From Ignavibacterium sp. (GTDB taxonomy: Bacteria; Bacteroidota; Ignavibacteria; Ignavibacteriales; Ignavibacteriaceae): a stretch of DNA of 64,000 bases. The position numbers and the translations under genes were made by a program. Of this stretch, positions 28,655-36,690 are shown in pieces. The stretch is from assembly GCA_018335755.1 (NCBI GenBank), contig JAGXRK010000062.1, forward strand, positions 93,786 to 157,785, read 5' to 3'. The notes beneath the pieces were generated by a model. The model worked only from the letters and a program-made list of their open reading frames with translations, ran no database searches and had not been told where the DNA came from. Within the stretch, counting starts at the first letter, position 1. Every line of letters starts with the position of its first letter.

Positions 28655-29377
28655 TCAAATTAATCCAAAACAAATTGCTATAAAACTTGGGCCATTTAAT
28701 CCACCGTGCATTATTACACCATTCCAAGAATTTTTAGTCCTTTGAACAATGTATGATTGAATAAAAATCAACGGAATCAATGTTAATAACAACTGCCACC
28801 CAAAAGCAATATGAAATAATCCCCAACCAAATCCATGAATTAGCCAGGCATATTTTCCAAATGCAACTTCTTGTCTTGGTAACATAACTCCTCTCCAAAG
28901 GAATTCTTCTCCTAGTATATTTAAAATCCAATAAGGTAGCCAAACCAATAATAACCAATAACGTCCGGGTGTCAACGGTTCAAATGACATAAAAGATGGT
29001 GAATGGTCAAATTTGCCAATCATAAACTCCAAAGCTTTCATTATTATCATACTAAAAACAACAACAAGGATTAATCCTGCAAAACACCAAATCAAATCCG
29101 ATTTAGTAATTTTGCGAAATCTCAACCGCTCCATCCAGGTGCTTTTAGATATTTTATATCCTTCTGCTCTTAAAATCAATATTGCAGTTATTATCAAAGG
29201 GGTAAAAATCCCTAATCCAGCCACAATAAACCAAAATAATATTGTTTCTTGTCCTGTCACTTTACTTAGATAAGGTATTAAATACTTTGTCATGCAATAC
29301 ATTAAAATTGCTGCTGGTATATAAATTGAGAATGACCCCCAAAATCCAAGTTTATTAATATCTGTTTTAGCTTCCAT
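28655..29377 (-). CDS. CPBP-family intramembrane metalloprotease
   Basis: The 240-residue multi-pass membrane protein has at least six hydrophobic segments. The Rce1/CPBP active-site motifs are present: EEFLWRGVMLPRQE (EExxxR, about 162-175), FGWGLFHIAFGW (FxxxH) and the last HGGLNG. Members cleave prenylated or bacteriocin-type peptides or give self-immunity; no peptide gene is evident here. It is the last gene of a three-gene minus-strand group with the 37-residue protein and the DUF4345 gene. Confidence 0.9.
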   Translation of the reverse strand: MEAKTDINKLGFWGSFSIYIPAAILMYCMTKYLIPYLSKVTGQETILFWFIVAGLGIFTPLIITAILILRAEGYKISKSTWMERLRFRKITKSDLIWCFAGLILVVVFSMIIMKALEFMIGKFDHSPSFMSFEPLTPGRYWLLLVWLPYWILNILGEEFLWRGVMLPRQEVAFGKYAWLIHGFGWGLFHIAFGWQLLLTLIPLIFIQSYIVQRTKNSWNGVIMHGGLNGPSFIAICFGLI

Positions 29378-29418
29378 ATTTTATTCTCATAACTAAATAA
29401 TCATGATAGACGATTTTT

Positions 29419-29532
29419 TTAATAAATATTTGAACCGTCGCCAAATTGTAAAAATATTCCAATAAAAGATGCAACTCCGGCCAGAACGGTTATCAAGAGA
29501 ACAATAATCGATATTTGTCTTTTTTCATTCAT
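29419..29532 (-). CDS. Small 37-residue membrane protein
   Basis: A short frame starting at the ATG at 29532 encodes one hydrophobic helix (ISIIVLLITVLAGVASFIGIF, about 7-27) with a charged N-terminus MNEKRQ and a polar tail. A consensus AGGAGG lies seven bases before the ATG, inside the last codons of the DUF4345 gene. The stop of that gene overlaps the start in an ATGA arrangement. The strong ribosome site and coupling argue for a real gene between DUF4345 and the CPBP protease. It could be a partner or substrate of the protease, which is inference only. Confidence 0.7.
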   Translation of the reverse strand: MNEKRQISIIVLLITVLAGVASFIGIFLQFGDGSNIY

Positions 29533-29921
29533 AATTTGCCTCCTTTCTTTTCCATAAAATATAAACCTAATGCCAGAGCTCCAAAACCAAACTCTGCTAT
29601 GAAACTTATCCAGTTCGAAGTATCGGCTGCACCATCAAAAACAATTCCATATAATCTTGCAATCGAAGCAGCACCTATTGAGCCAGACAAAACAATTAAG
29701 CCGTAAATAATTCTTTCTTTGCGCATTAAGAAATAAATCAACAAAACCCCCAATCCAATTTCCATACCACCAAGTACGGCACGTATATGATTCGCACTGC
29801 TTCTGGTGGGTAAAACAATACCATCCATATCAGTTATTGCATCCGGATTAATAAAGAATAATAGTCCGAAACCGAGATAGACCAAACTACCTAATACTAA
29901 TAAGATTCTTGATATCTTCAT
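29529..29921 (-). CDS. DUF4345 family membrane protein
   Basis: The 130-residue protein has four hydrophobic helices and the DUF4345 pattern: GFGLLFFINPDAITDMDGI near the N-terminus, SSANHIRAVLGGMEIGLGV, and the closing SNWISFIAEFGFGALALGLYF. Function is unknown. Copy 2 of the local repeat lies 55 bp upstream of its start, and it overlaps the 37-residue gene. Confidence 0.85.
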   Translation of the reverse strand: MKISRILLVLGSLVYLGFGLLFFINPDAITDMDGIVLPTRSSANHIRAVLGGMEIGLGVLLIYFLMRKERIIYGLIVLSGSIGAASIARLYGIVFDGAADTSNWISFIAEFGFGALALGLYFMEKKGGKL

Positions 29922-29975
29922 AAGTGATTTCTTTGATTGGTTTTAAGTCGCAATACGCCCAACTAGTTATTTACC

Positions 29976-30092
29976 GCATCACACAATAACCTTGAAATAA
30001 GTTTATTCATGCAACGGAATAATTCCGAACAATTGTTCAAATACTCTTGCAATAAACATAAATAAATTAGATTATGAACTCAAGATGGTGGG
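29976..30092. repeat. Dispersed upstream repeat, copy 2
   Basis: The longest copy. Its left half (GCATCACACAATAACC, then GCAACGGAATAATTCCG) matches copy 1, and its right half (CAATAAACATAAATAAATTA, then ATGAACTCAAGATGG) matches copy 3. The shared core CCGAACAATTGTTCAAATA holds a perfect GAACAATTGTTC palindrome. It is located 55 bp upstream of the DUF4345 start. Confidence 0.7.
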
Positions 30093-30278
30093 ATTGAATA
30101 AAACCAAGAAGCTAAAACGGGTAGTATGATACCTGGTTTTTATAATGAAAGATTTATGCCTCTGGATACGAGAGCGGTTTTGAAAAGAGAGAGTCCGGTT
30201 AGGTGGATGGGGTGAAATTAAACTGTTTACAGTTTAATAGAATGCTTGTCTTAATTACAAAACTATTTAGCTAAACTT
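30093..30278. other. Intergenic segment with hairpin downstream of PUA-like gene
   Basis: Non-coding on both strands. It contains a locally GC-rich part (GAGAGTCCGGTTAGGTGGATGGGG near 30189) and a perfect 8-bp hairpin TTAAACTG/CAGTTTAA with a 4-base loop at 30218-30237. The hairpin lies after the minus-strand PUA-like gene and could end its transcript, though the following T-run is weak. Confidence 0.35.
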
Positions 30279-30704
30279 CTATTTTTTTACACTCCCGATA
30301 CTACCTACAGGTAACCAATCATCCATATTACCATAATTGCTTTTATCAATAAAAAAAGGTTTAATCTCTTTTATACCGGTAATTCCAATTAATACTATAT
30401 ACCTTTTACCAGCCCATTTCTGAAATTGTTTGTCTGTTAGCTGAAGCTTGTTTTGGTACTTTTTAACCAGAGCCCTTGATTCATCTTCAGTCATTTTTTC
30501 TGAGTTAAAAACAGAAGAAACCGTAGCTTTTGCTTTTACTACGCCTTCAGCATTGTTGTTGATGAAAAATAGAAGATCTCCCTCTTCAACTCTGCCATAG
30601 GGTAGTTTTCTTCCGGTTGCACCGCGAATAATCATGGTTTTACTTCCAATCAACAAATTACCTAATTCATTTGATTTTGCATCAAGATAGACAATATGAT
30701 CCAT
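30279..30704 (-). CDS. PUA/EVE-ASCH-like fold protein
   Basis: The 141-residue protein has a PUA-like layout: an N-terminal strand (MDHIVYLDAKSNELGNLLIG), IIRGATGRKLPYGRVEEGDLLFFINNN, then GVVKAKATVSSVF and a C-terminal strand with ITGIKEIKPFFID. The EGDLLFFI...G.V.A.A.V core is characteristic of ASCH/EVE modules, which bind RNA or modified bases. Exact family and ligand are uncertain. It follows a 58-residue membrane protein by 13 nt. Confidence 0.65.
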   Translation of the reverse strand: MDHIVYLDAKSNELGNLLIGSKTMIIRGATGRKLPYGRVEEGDLLFFINNNAEGVVKAKATVSSVFNSEKMTEDESRALVKKYQNKLQLTDKQFQKWAGKRYIVLIGITGIKEIKPFFIDKSNYGNMDDWLPVGSIGSVKK

Positions 30705-30717
30705 TCTGTTTATAAAA

Positions 30718-30894
30718 TTATTTTATTTTAAAATGACCGATTATTGAACCTAAAACTATTCCGATACCTGCACCAATACCTCCGAATACAGGGGCATAAT
30801 CAGGAGTTGATATTATCAAACCTAAACTAAAACCTATAGCAACACCTAAGATCAATCCAAGCCCAATGTACTTTGAATATTCTTTCTTTTTCAT
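30718..30894 (-). CDS. Small glycine-rich membrane protein (58 residues)
   Basis: A 58-residue frame from the ATG at 30894 reads MKKKEYSKYIGLGLILGVA and continues with two short hydrophobic helices rich in Gly (GLGLILGVAIGFSLGLII and GGIGAGIGIVLGSIIG). This is a glycine-zipper pattern. The stop is 13 nt before the PUA-like gene. No strong Shine-Dalgarno is seen, but the composition and codon use are those of a real small membrane protein. Confidence 0.6.
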   Translation of the reverse strand: MKKKEYSKYIGLGLILGVAIGFSLGLIISTPDYAPVFGGIGAGIGIVLGSIIGHFKIK

Positions 30895-31233
30895 ATTAAT
30901 ACCAATTATAAATAAAATATGTTATAAGGATTTCATTATCATTTAAATCGTTTTAGTTACGAAGTGGGGAAAGCCAGACCTCCCCTGTATTGAAGAATTA
31001 CCCCAGGAAATAGATAATCATACGATTGCAATGTCTACTGAACATTTGTTCAAACCTTACTTATCCAAAATTAATAAAATTAGAAAACCACAGCAAGAAA
31101 GTTTTAGCAGATCAATCTTAAGCCGGAGCCCGTGAGGTGAATTAACGGCCTTTAAACAAGAGTAAACCAATAAATCTTAAATGCCCAATTTGAAAGCCAA
31201 TTGATCTGATATTCAAATGATAAGTTGGTGTGC
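30895..31233. other. 339-bp intergenic region
   Basis: No gene found. It contains GAACATTTGTTCAAA at 31040, which matches the core of the dispersed repeat, and a GC-richer block (AAGCCGGAGCCCGTGAGGTG near 31121). It would hold the promoter of the 58-residue protein and the PUA-like gene. Confidence 0.4.
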
Positions 31234-32373
31234 TTAAATCCTTTTCCAACTTGATTTCATCATTGGAAGATTGCTTGAATCTAATTTAATTTTTGCATTC
31301 CAGACATAACTCTTTGGCCATTGTTTGAAGACTTTGATAAACAGGAATAAAAATTTTAGAATCAATCTGCGTTCATTCGGCTGCCAGCCATACTTTGGAT
31401 GTATTTTGATGCTAACCTCATCACCAAGTCTTTTCAGAAAATATACACCACTTAAATTACCAGGTTTATTATCTGTTGTGATAATGAATTTACCATCAGA
31501 ACTGAAGTCTTCTTTAAGGCAGGCAATATCAGGTATAGGCGGGGAAAAATCAATATCAAGGTTATGCTTTTTATTCTTTGTGCTCATACAATTTATTTCA
31601 TAGTGTCCATTATTATTAATTAGTTCGTACGTAGTTCCCTGCGCTTCAGCTTTATTATTTATGGGGGATAATGGATTTAAAGGACCATCATAATTTCTAT
31701 TCCAATCAACATTAAAAGTATCTGCAGAGTAACGAGTAAAATAATTTTTGGAAAAGTCTAATGGCAGCGGGAAAGCATCCGGCTTATGTTTCCTGTTATT
31801 TATTTCAATATCAATATATGTATGTTTTTGATTTGTGAATGACATTTCATACAAAGAATAGACTGGTAATACAGTCGGGTTCCTGGAAATAACCCCAACC
31901 GGGGCGAGCAAGGAAAATGGCTGCTTTTTCTCTCTTCTTAATTCATTGACTTTTACTTTTATTTCACGACCCATCTTATCCTGAAAGGAGAAGTATACAT
32001 CCAAAGAAGCCGGTTTTATTTCGAACTTTGCATTTTCCAAGGGATTTACAAAAAATTTGACATCATTTAAGATACTGGATTGCGAAGCGAAGGGATAGTC
32101 TGCCTGATGATAAACATCGGCTGCACCATCGTTGCGATAAGCTATTACCAGAAAACTTCTTTTTTCATTTTTATCAAAAGCTTGTTGAAATTCCAGAACA
32201 TTATAATGTTCATCGGGATCCTTTTCAAAATTCACAAGAATCAGACGTTCCATATCATCAATAATTAAATTAAAAGGTGAGAAAAATTTACCGCTGGGGT
32301 TACTTGCATAGATATTATTTTGGTGGGTAGTGAGGTTCACATTAGTACTGGTATTTTTTGAAAACAAATTCAT
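31234..32373 (-). CDS. Unknown 379-residue protein
   Basis: I do not recognise a family. The protein has no signal peptide or membrane helix. It is beta-rich in the middle (FEIKPASLDVYFSFQDKMGREIKVKVNEL) and has a hydrophobic stretch LILKFLFLFIKVFKQWP near the C-terminus that is too charged for a membrane helix. Copy 3 of the local repeat lies 75 bp upstream. Likely cytoplasmic. Confidence 0.7.
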   Translation of the reverse strand: MNLFSKNTSTNVNLTTHQNNIYASNPSGKFFSPFNLIIDDMERLILVNFEKDPDEHYNVLEFQQAFDKNEKRSFLVIAYRNDGAADVYHQADYPFASQSSILNDVKFFVNPLENAKFEIKPASLDVYFSFQDKMGREIKVKVNELRREKKQPFSLLAPVGVISRNPTVLPVYSLYEMSFTNQKHTYIDIEINNRKHKPDAFPLPLDFSKNYFTRYSADTFNVDWNRNYDGPLNPLSPINNKAEAQGTTYELINNNGHYEINCMSTKNKKHNLDIDFSPPIPDIACLKEDFSSDGKFIITTDNKPGNLSGVYFLKRLGDEVSIKIHPKYGWQPNERRLILKFLFLFIKVFKQWPKSYVWNAKIKLDSSNLPMMKSSWKRI

Positions 32374-32447
32374 ACGAATTATTATGGAGAAATATCTGAA
32401 AAAGTTTTAATTTCTTTTCCCAGAATTTATACAACATTTGATTTCCA

Positions 32448-32533
32448 GCATAGCACAATACTTAATATCCGAAAAATCGTTCAAATATTCTACTAATAAA
32501 CATAAATAAATTAGGCTATGAACTCAAGATGGG
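32448..32533. repeat. Dispersed upstream repeat, copy 3
   Basis: Compared with copy 2, this one lacks about 30 bp of the left half but keeps GCACAATA, the core CCGAAAAATCGTTCAAATAT and the right-hand block AATAAACATAAATAAATTAG followed by ATGAACTCAAGATGG. It lies 75 bp upstream of the 379-residue protein gene. Confidence 0.7.
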
Positions 32534-32784
32534 TGAATAAATCTCTCATACCGGAGCCAGTAATTGGAGTATTTACCCCAGCTTGATAAGATGATGATTA
32601 TATATTGGGAGGCTCAGGATGTATTAATTATCATCCAACTAAAGATCATAAGGATTAGGGTTATCATCGCAGAATGCTTTTTCAATAAGCTCTGACTTTG
32701 CAGTCTTAAGGTCGACAAGCACTTTAAACATTTTAAAGATTCTGAATCACTGCTCTTCGGGATATGATCTCACTTTTCATTTAC
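32534..32784. other. Intergenic region with possible 30-codon ORF
   Basis: A minus-strand frame from the ATG at 32731 to the TAG at 32639 encodes a peptide beginning MFKVLVDLKTAKSELIEKAF. It lies 53 bp downstream of the degenerate receiver gene. It may be a short real gene or a remnant of a longer one; nothing else supports it. The rest is AT-rich spacer with a GC-richer patch near 32550. Confidence 0.25.
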
Positions 32785-33162
32785 TCAAGCTAGCAATTCC
32801 TTTATCCTCTTACACAACAGATCAAGATCAAACGGTATTTTAAAGAATGTATCTGCCCCGCATTCTGCAAGTCTTGAAATAAACTCAGGCTTATCAATAC
32901 TGCATAATATTATTATTGGCAGTTCCGGGAAATCTGCGCGTATACTTTTTACAACCCGCGGCATTTCCCCGGGAAGTAAACCGAGGTTGGTGAGAATGAC
33001 GGCATCAACTTTGAATAGCTGAAGAAAGTCTAAAACAATGTCAAAATGATTTATAACTTCAAATTTTATATCAGGATCAAGCTCATCATCTTCATAAAAA
33101 ATAGGATTGAGATTCTCATCGTCCGAGACAAACAGCACAGTTAATTTTTTCGTCTTTGACAT
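32785..33162 (-). CDS. Degenerate response-regulator receiver protein
   Basis: The 125-residue CheY-like protein keeps the acidic pair (D14-D15) and the Lys at 108 (FFKIPF). At the phosphorylation site the sequence is VDAVILTNLGLLPG, with Thr/Asn in place of Asp, so phosphorylation in the ordinary way is unlikely. It has no output domain. It lies 11 bp after the DUF932-like gene and is probably the third cistron of that operon. A pseudo-receiver that works by binding, not phosphotransfer, is the simplest reading. Confidence 0.8.
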   Translation of the reverse strand: MSKTKKLTVLFVSDDENLNPIFYEDDELDPDIKFEVINHFDIVLDFLQLFKVDAVILTNLGLLPGEMPRVVKSIRADFPELPIIILCSIDKPEFISRLAECGADTFFKIPFDLDLLCKRIKELLA

Positions 33163-33173
33163 AAAACTTTTAA

Positions 33174-34106
33174 TTAATTCACACTAAATATAATCTCCCC
33201 AGCAACACTCTCCAGAAAATATCTTTTTGACAGATCATATTGCTTAGCATTTGAAGTGATCAGGTTAAACAATTCATATTGAGTAAGCTCATCACTATAA
33301 TCATCAAAGAAAATGGTTGCCTCCTTTTTTCCAAGAACCGTTTCTATTTTCTTTATGTAGTATTCTTTTGATTTGTTAACCTTTTTATCATTTAGCCTTA
33401 ACAGTTTATCAACAAGAATTTTCCTTTCAACAGTAGCTCTCTTAACCTTTTCATTTAGAAATAAATTCAAGTCTTCATTCCCGTAATGATATCTTTTGTC
33501 ATCAACATCTGATATTCTTGCAACCGCTTCGTTCGAACAGGTATATCTTAATATATAGTGCAAAACAGTCAGCGCACGGAAACCTGTCTCAGAATTAACG
33601 ATATTAAGCCCCACTCCGCATTTATCTCCCGGAACAGGCTCTGTTTTTATCTTATCTTCTGTTGTTATGCTTAAGAAGAAATCATTCCTCGATATGTTAC
33701 GGACCCCCAGAGCCGTAACTTCACTGATAATATCAAGATCGGTGATCTCATTGTAATCCGGACTTAATATTGAAAGCGCCTCATCTTTTTCTGTTTTAAC
33801 TATTACCTTCCCCCGTTTTATGTTCATAAGGTAATCGTTGCATATAGAAGTGACCGATTCCGTAGAAAGCTTTGTAAGCTGACCAAGCGGAAATCCATAC
33901 CATCTTAACAGCTTGTAAAGAAACGTTCTTCGTACAGGATATTCTCTTATCTTTCCGTTCATTAGTTGAAGTACCAGAAACCTTCCCCCATTTACAATTT
34001 TAAGATTTGCCGGATTAACTTCAATCTTCTCTGTTACTCTTGATTTGAGATAATCAATCACCGTTTCCGGTTTAGCATCAATAAATTCTATTCCTTCTGT
34101 TACCAT
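33174..34106 (-). CDS. DUF932-like protein of unknown function
   Basis: The 310-residue protein has a central segment GVGLNIVNSETGFRALTVLHYILRYTCSNEAV that resembles DUF932, a domain common on plasmids and phages; the match is by eye and tentative. A Lys-rich helical part follows (KSKEYYIKKIETVLGKKE). A TTG at 34133 would extend it by nine residues. I prefer the ATG at 34106, which has AAGG upstream. Both starts lie inside the 3' end of the ARPP-1-like gene, so the two are co-transcribed. Confidence 0.6.
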   Translation of the reverse strand: MVTEGIEFIDAKPETVIDYLKSRVTEKIEVNPANLKIVNGGRFLVLQLMNGKIREYPVRRTFLYKLLRWYGFPLGQLTKLSTESVTSICNDYLMNIKRGKVIVKTEKDEALSILSPDYNEITDLDIISEVTALGVRNISRNDFFLSITTEDKIKTEPVPGDKCGVGLNIVNSETGFRALTVLHYILRYTCSNEAVARISDVDDKRYHYGNEDLNLFLNEKVKRATVERKILVDKLLRLNDKKVNKSKEYYIKKIETVLGKKEATIFFDDYSDELTQYELFNLITSNAKQYDLSKRYFLESVAGEIIFSVN

Positions 34107-35031
34107 CTCTTTGCCTTGTACTGTCCTTTTCAAGATTTAATAATGTAAGATGAATCAAATGATTTTTGAAGTTAAGTTCGAATCCTGTAAGCTCCTGACT
34201 GTCGAACCTCTTTTCCTCGCCAACACCAACACCGGGATGAACTGTGTATTCTATCTTCTCCAGGTTATCAAACAGGTTTACAGTTTTGAATGCTGCTTCT
34301 GCATCCGTTATCTCATTGCCTTTATCAGTAAGATGAGATACTTCCATAGCCGTGCTTCTCAGTATCTTCGGATAATATTCCTGGTAAACATCTGTTCTGT
34401 TAAATATATCTGCATTAAGAAGCTGCTTATCTGTGAAGATTGCAAGTCCGTTTGCATCGTGATTAACCGGGAACTTCTTAACAAACTCTTCGAATTCAAC
34501 TTTTTTGCTTTCAAAGACATCAGATAGACTGCTGGTTGGAGATTTACATCTAAGTACTGTCTGATATTCCTCAACATCATTCCAGACTTCATTCTGTTCA
34601 GCCATATGGCTGCTTTCAAATCGCAGATTTTCTTCAACTGCCCGGGACTTTTTAGCTCTCAGCTTTTGAGGGGATATATAATCCGATGTATTAAACTTAT
34701 CCGATATCGCACTCCACCTGCCCTGCTCAACACAGCTTACCGGCAAAGTGATCTTTGAATTAGGTGCAATCAATACACTCGTATTAAGCACACGGTTCTG
34801 CTTTGCTCCTGTGAGAATATCCCCATCCATAAAGAACACGTATTTATCCGACAGATTAAAAAGAAACAGATTGTTGACGCTTCCGGATTGGCTGACCTCC
34901 TTTACCTGTATCAGATCTTCATTTATTGCCTTTGGTCCCGAGATGTAATCAAATGTATTATGCTGTGCTGTTAAAAACTGAACCACGGACAGCCGCTTGT
35001 GCTTTTGAAACGAAACTACTCTTACCTGCAT
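34078..35031 (-). CDS. ARPP-1/DUF6569-like protein
   Basis: The segment FLFNLSDKYVFFMDGDILTGAKQNRVLNTSVLIAPNSKITLPVSCVEQGRWSAIS matches the ARPP-1 (DUF6569) family, whose members contain the same GAKQNR and VSCVEQGRW motifs. Function is unknown. The frame extends upstream, but the ATG at 35031 (MQVRVVSFQ) has AGGAGG seven bases away and was chosen, giving 317 residues. It is the first gene of a three-gene operon and is divergent from the WYL regulator, with 172 bp between. Confidence 0.75.
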   Translation of the reverse strand: MQVRVVSFQKHKRLSVVQFLTAQHNTFDYISGPKAINEDLIQVKEVSQSGSVNNLFLFNLSDKYVFFMDGDILTGAKQNRVLNTSVLIAPNSKITLPVSCVEQGRWSAISDKFNTSDYISPQKLRAKKSRAVEENLRFESSHMAEQNEVWNDVEEYQTVLRCKSPTSSLSDVFESKKVEFEEFVKKFPVNHDANGLAIFTDKQLLNADIFNRTDVYQEYYPKILRSTAMEVSHLTDKGNEITDAEAAFKTVNLFDNLEKIEYTVHPGVGVGEEKRFDSQELTGFELNFKNHLIHLTLLNLEKDSTRQRDGNRRNRIY

Positions 35032-35203
35032 TGTGAACCTCCTCTTGGTTTCTATGTTAATTTCCGCTACAAACTTAAAAAGCCGGATATGTAAGAAGCG
35101 TATCATTGAGTGATACTAATTTTATTTAGTGCCGATTCTGATTGACTAAGGAAAAAACAAAGATTATTTTTCACACATCATTTTTCATCGAAGGGGTTCG
35201 TCG

Positions 35204-36061
35204 ATGTTCGATTTTCAGTCCAAGTTCAAAAGACAGATAGAAATTCTGGGGCTGTGCCTGGCAGATCAGGTTCAGAAGCCAATCAAAACGTTCGACCTTG
35301 CAGATTATTTCCGCGTAGAAGAGCTTACCATAAAACGAGACCTTCAGGATCTTAGATCATACGGAATAGATATACACTCAAATAAGAAATCCGGCGTATG
35401 CCTTGAAACAGAACTGCCTAAAGAAAAACTTGTCGATATAATACTTCATTATGTTGGATTAAACCACAACGATTACGCACTTGATAAATCCACATCATTG
35501 CTTGTTGAAAAAAGAGGAATAAACGCTTTAAGCAATCTTGTTATGCTTCAGCTTTGTATTGATAACAGTGAGTCCGCAACCATTGATTACAACAAGATGG
35601 GATCGAAGATTGAAAAGGACAAAGAAATTGAACCGCTTTTGGTTTTCCAGAATGAGGGTAGCTGGAGACTGCTTGCTGGCTCTAACGGAATTATGAAGCA
35701 ATATCTTATTGATAAGATTGTTGCGGTTAAATCCACAGGCAGGAGATTTGAAAAGGGAGATTACAAGTTCTCAGACTTGTTCAAGCATTCCTGGAAAAGC
35801 TGGCTGGGCGATGAAAAACATAAAGTAAAGATGAGGCTTTCACCGTTCTGGGCAGAACGTGTAAAACCAAGAATGCTGGTTGCCGATCAGAAGATAACAA
35901 AAAATGAAGATGGTTCAGTAATATTCGAATGTACAGTAAACTCGCTTGGTGAAATAGCTGCGTGGATTGTAAGTCGAGGTGAAGGTGTGAAAGTGATTGA
36001 GCCCGCAGAACTGAAAGACAAGGTGATAGAGCTTGCAACAGGCACATTGAATAATTATTAG
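35204..36061 (+). CDS. WYL-domain transcriptional regulator
   Basis: The 285-residue protein has an N-terminal DeoR-like helix-turn-helix (about 15-65; FRVEELTIKRDLQDLRSYGIDI), a WYL-type core (about 140-170; PLLVFQNEGSWRLLAGSNGI with WRLLA for the usual WYL) and a WCX-like C-terminal domain (VKMRLSPFWAERVKPRML...WIVSRGEGVKVIEP). WYL regulators sense nucleic-acid ligands and often govern defence genes. It most likely controls the divergent ARPP-1 operon. The GTGG of the first palindromic repeat abuts its stop. Confidence 0.88.
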   Translation: MFDFQSKFKRQIEILGLCLADQVQKPIKTFDLADYFRVEELTIKRDLQDLRSYGIDIHSNKKSGVCLETELPKEKLVDIILHYVGLNHNDYALDKSTSLLVEKRGINALSNLVMLQLCIDNSESATIDYNKMGSKIEKDKEIEPLLVFQNEGSWRLLAGSNGIMKQYLIDKIVAVKSTGRRFEKGDYKFSDLFKHSWKSWLGDEKHKVKMRLSPFWAERVKPRMLVADQKITKNEDGSVIFECTVNSLGEIAAWIVSRGEGVKVIEPAELKDKVIELATGTLNNY

Positions 36062-36202
36062 TGGTTTCGATACATTGTTGTCGGTGTCTTCGATATGCCC
36101 CGATGAATCGGGACACTCATTGCCCGCGATATGCTCAGACTCCTTAGGGTACGAACGGTTGTCGAGTCCGTATAGTGCTGGGTTGATATATCGAGACAAC
36201 CG
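36062..36202. repeat. Palindromic repeat, unit 1 (left of GIY-YIG gene)
   Basis: The unit begins TGGTTTCGATAC and ends TATATCGAGACAACC, so its ends are inverted repeats. Inside lie CCCCGATGAATCGGGACACT and ACGAACGGTTGTCGAGT. The part from about 36089 to 36131 is nearly identical to a part of unit 2 on the other side of the GIY-YIG gene. It overlaps no gene. Confidence 0.8.
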
Positions 36203-36237
36203 ATGGGAATCAACTGACATAAAAGAAAATATAGCAA

Positions 36238-36540
36238 ATGAGCAAAGGTTTCACTTACATACTCGAATGCTCGGATAAAAGTTTTTACACGGGCAGCACC
36301 AATGACCTTGAAAAAAGACTTTGGGAACATAATAACGGGTTTGGTGCAAACTATACTAAACGAAGACTTCCGGTCAGGCTTGTTTATTTTGAAGAGTACA
36401 ATAGAATTGATGTGGCATTCTATCGTGAGAAGCAGATTCAGGGCTGGGGAAGAAAAAAGAAGTTAGCTCTAATAGAAGGCAAACCCGAGCTTCTCCCAAA
36501 ACTGGCTAAGAAGATATTTAAAAGGAAAGTAGCTTCGTGA
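36238..36540 (+). CDS. GIY-YIG single-domain endonuclease-like protein
   Basis: The 100-residue protein is a stand-alone GIY-YIG (URI/YhbQ-type) domain: YILECSDKSFYTGSTNDLEKRLWEHNNG gives the GIY-YIG pair in the variant form YIL/YTG with the catalytic Arg of ERRLWEH type, and YFEEYNRIDVAFYREKQIQGW carries the Glu. It is flanked directly by palindromic repeat units. Small GIY-YIG proteins of this type are often found beside such repeats in Bacteroidota, so it may act on them; that is an inference. Confidence 0.9.
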   Translation: MSKGFTYILECSDKSFYTGSTNDLEKRLWEHNNGFGANYTKRRLPVRLVYFEEYNRIDVAFYREKQIQGWGRKKKLALIEGKPELLPKLAKKIFKRKVAS

Positions 36541-36684
36541 CGGTGGCTTCGATATGTCACACCCAGGGCACTTCGATACATCCCGATAAATCGGGACACT
36601 CAGTGCCCGCGATACGCAGTCATCTTTGAGCTTGAGCGGTTGTTGAGTAATCCGAACAACGAGAGGATGTATCGAAACAACCCG
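36541..36684. repeat. Palindromic repeat, unit 2
   Basis: The unit begins CGGTGGCTTCGATATG at the GIY-YIG stop and ends ATGTATCGAAACAACCC. Its inner block CTTCGATACATCCCGATAAA, then TCGGGACACTCAGTGCCCGC, closely matches unit 1. It also contains GAGCGGTTGTTGAGTAA. The ends are inverted repeats able to form a large cruciform. Confidence 0.8.
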
Positions 36685-36690
36685 TGTGAA

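Noticed and set aside
29995..30050. GAAC-N4-GTTC as a Bacillus-type LexA box
   Set aside because: The core in copy 2 fits, but copies 1 and 3 have changed arms and the genes are not SOS-like; it remains a repeat, with operator function unproven.
26440..30215. Decayed group II intron or retron RNA
   Set aside because: Blocks such as GTATGATAC and CCGGTTAGGTGG recall intron-like RNA, but no domain V, reverse transcriptase or consistent fold could be found.
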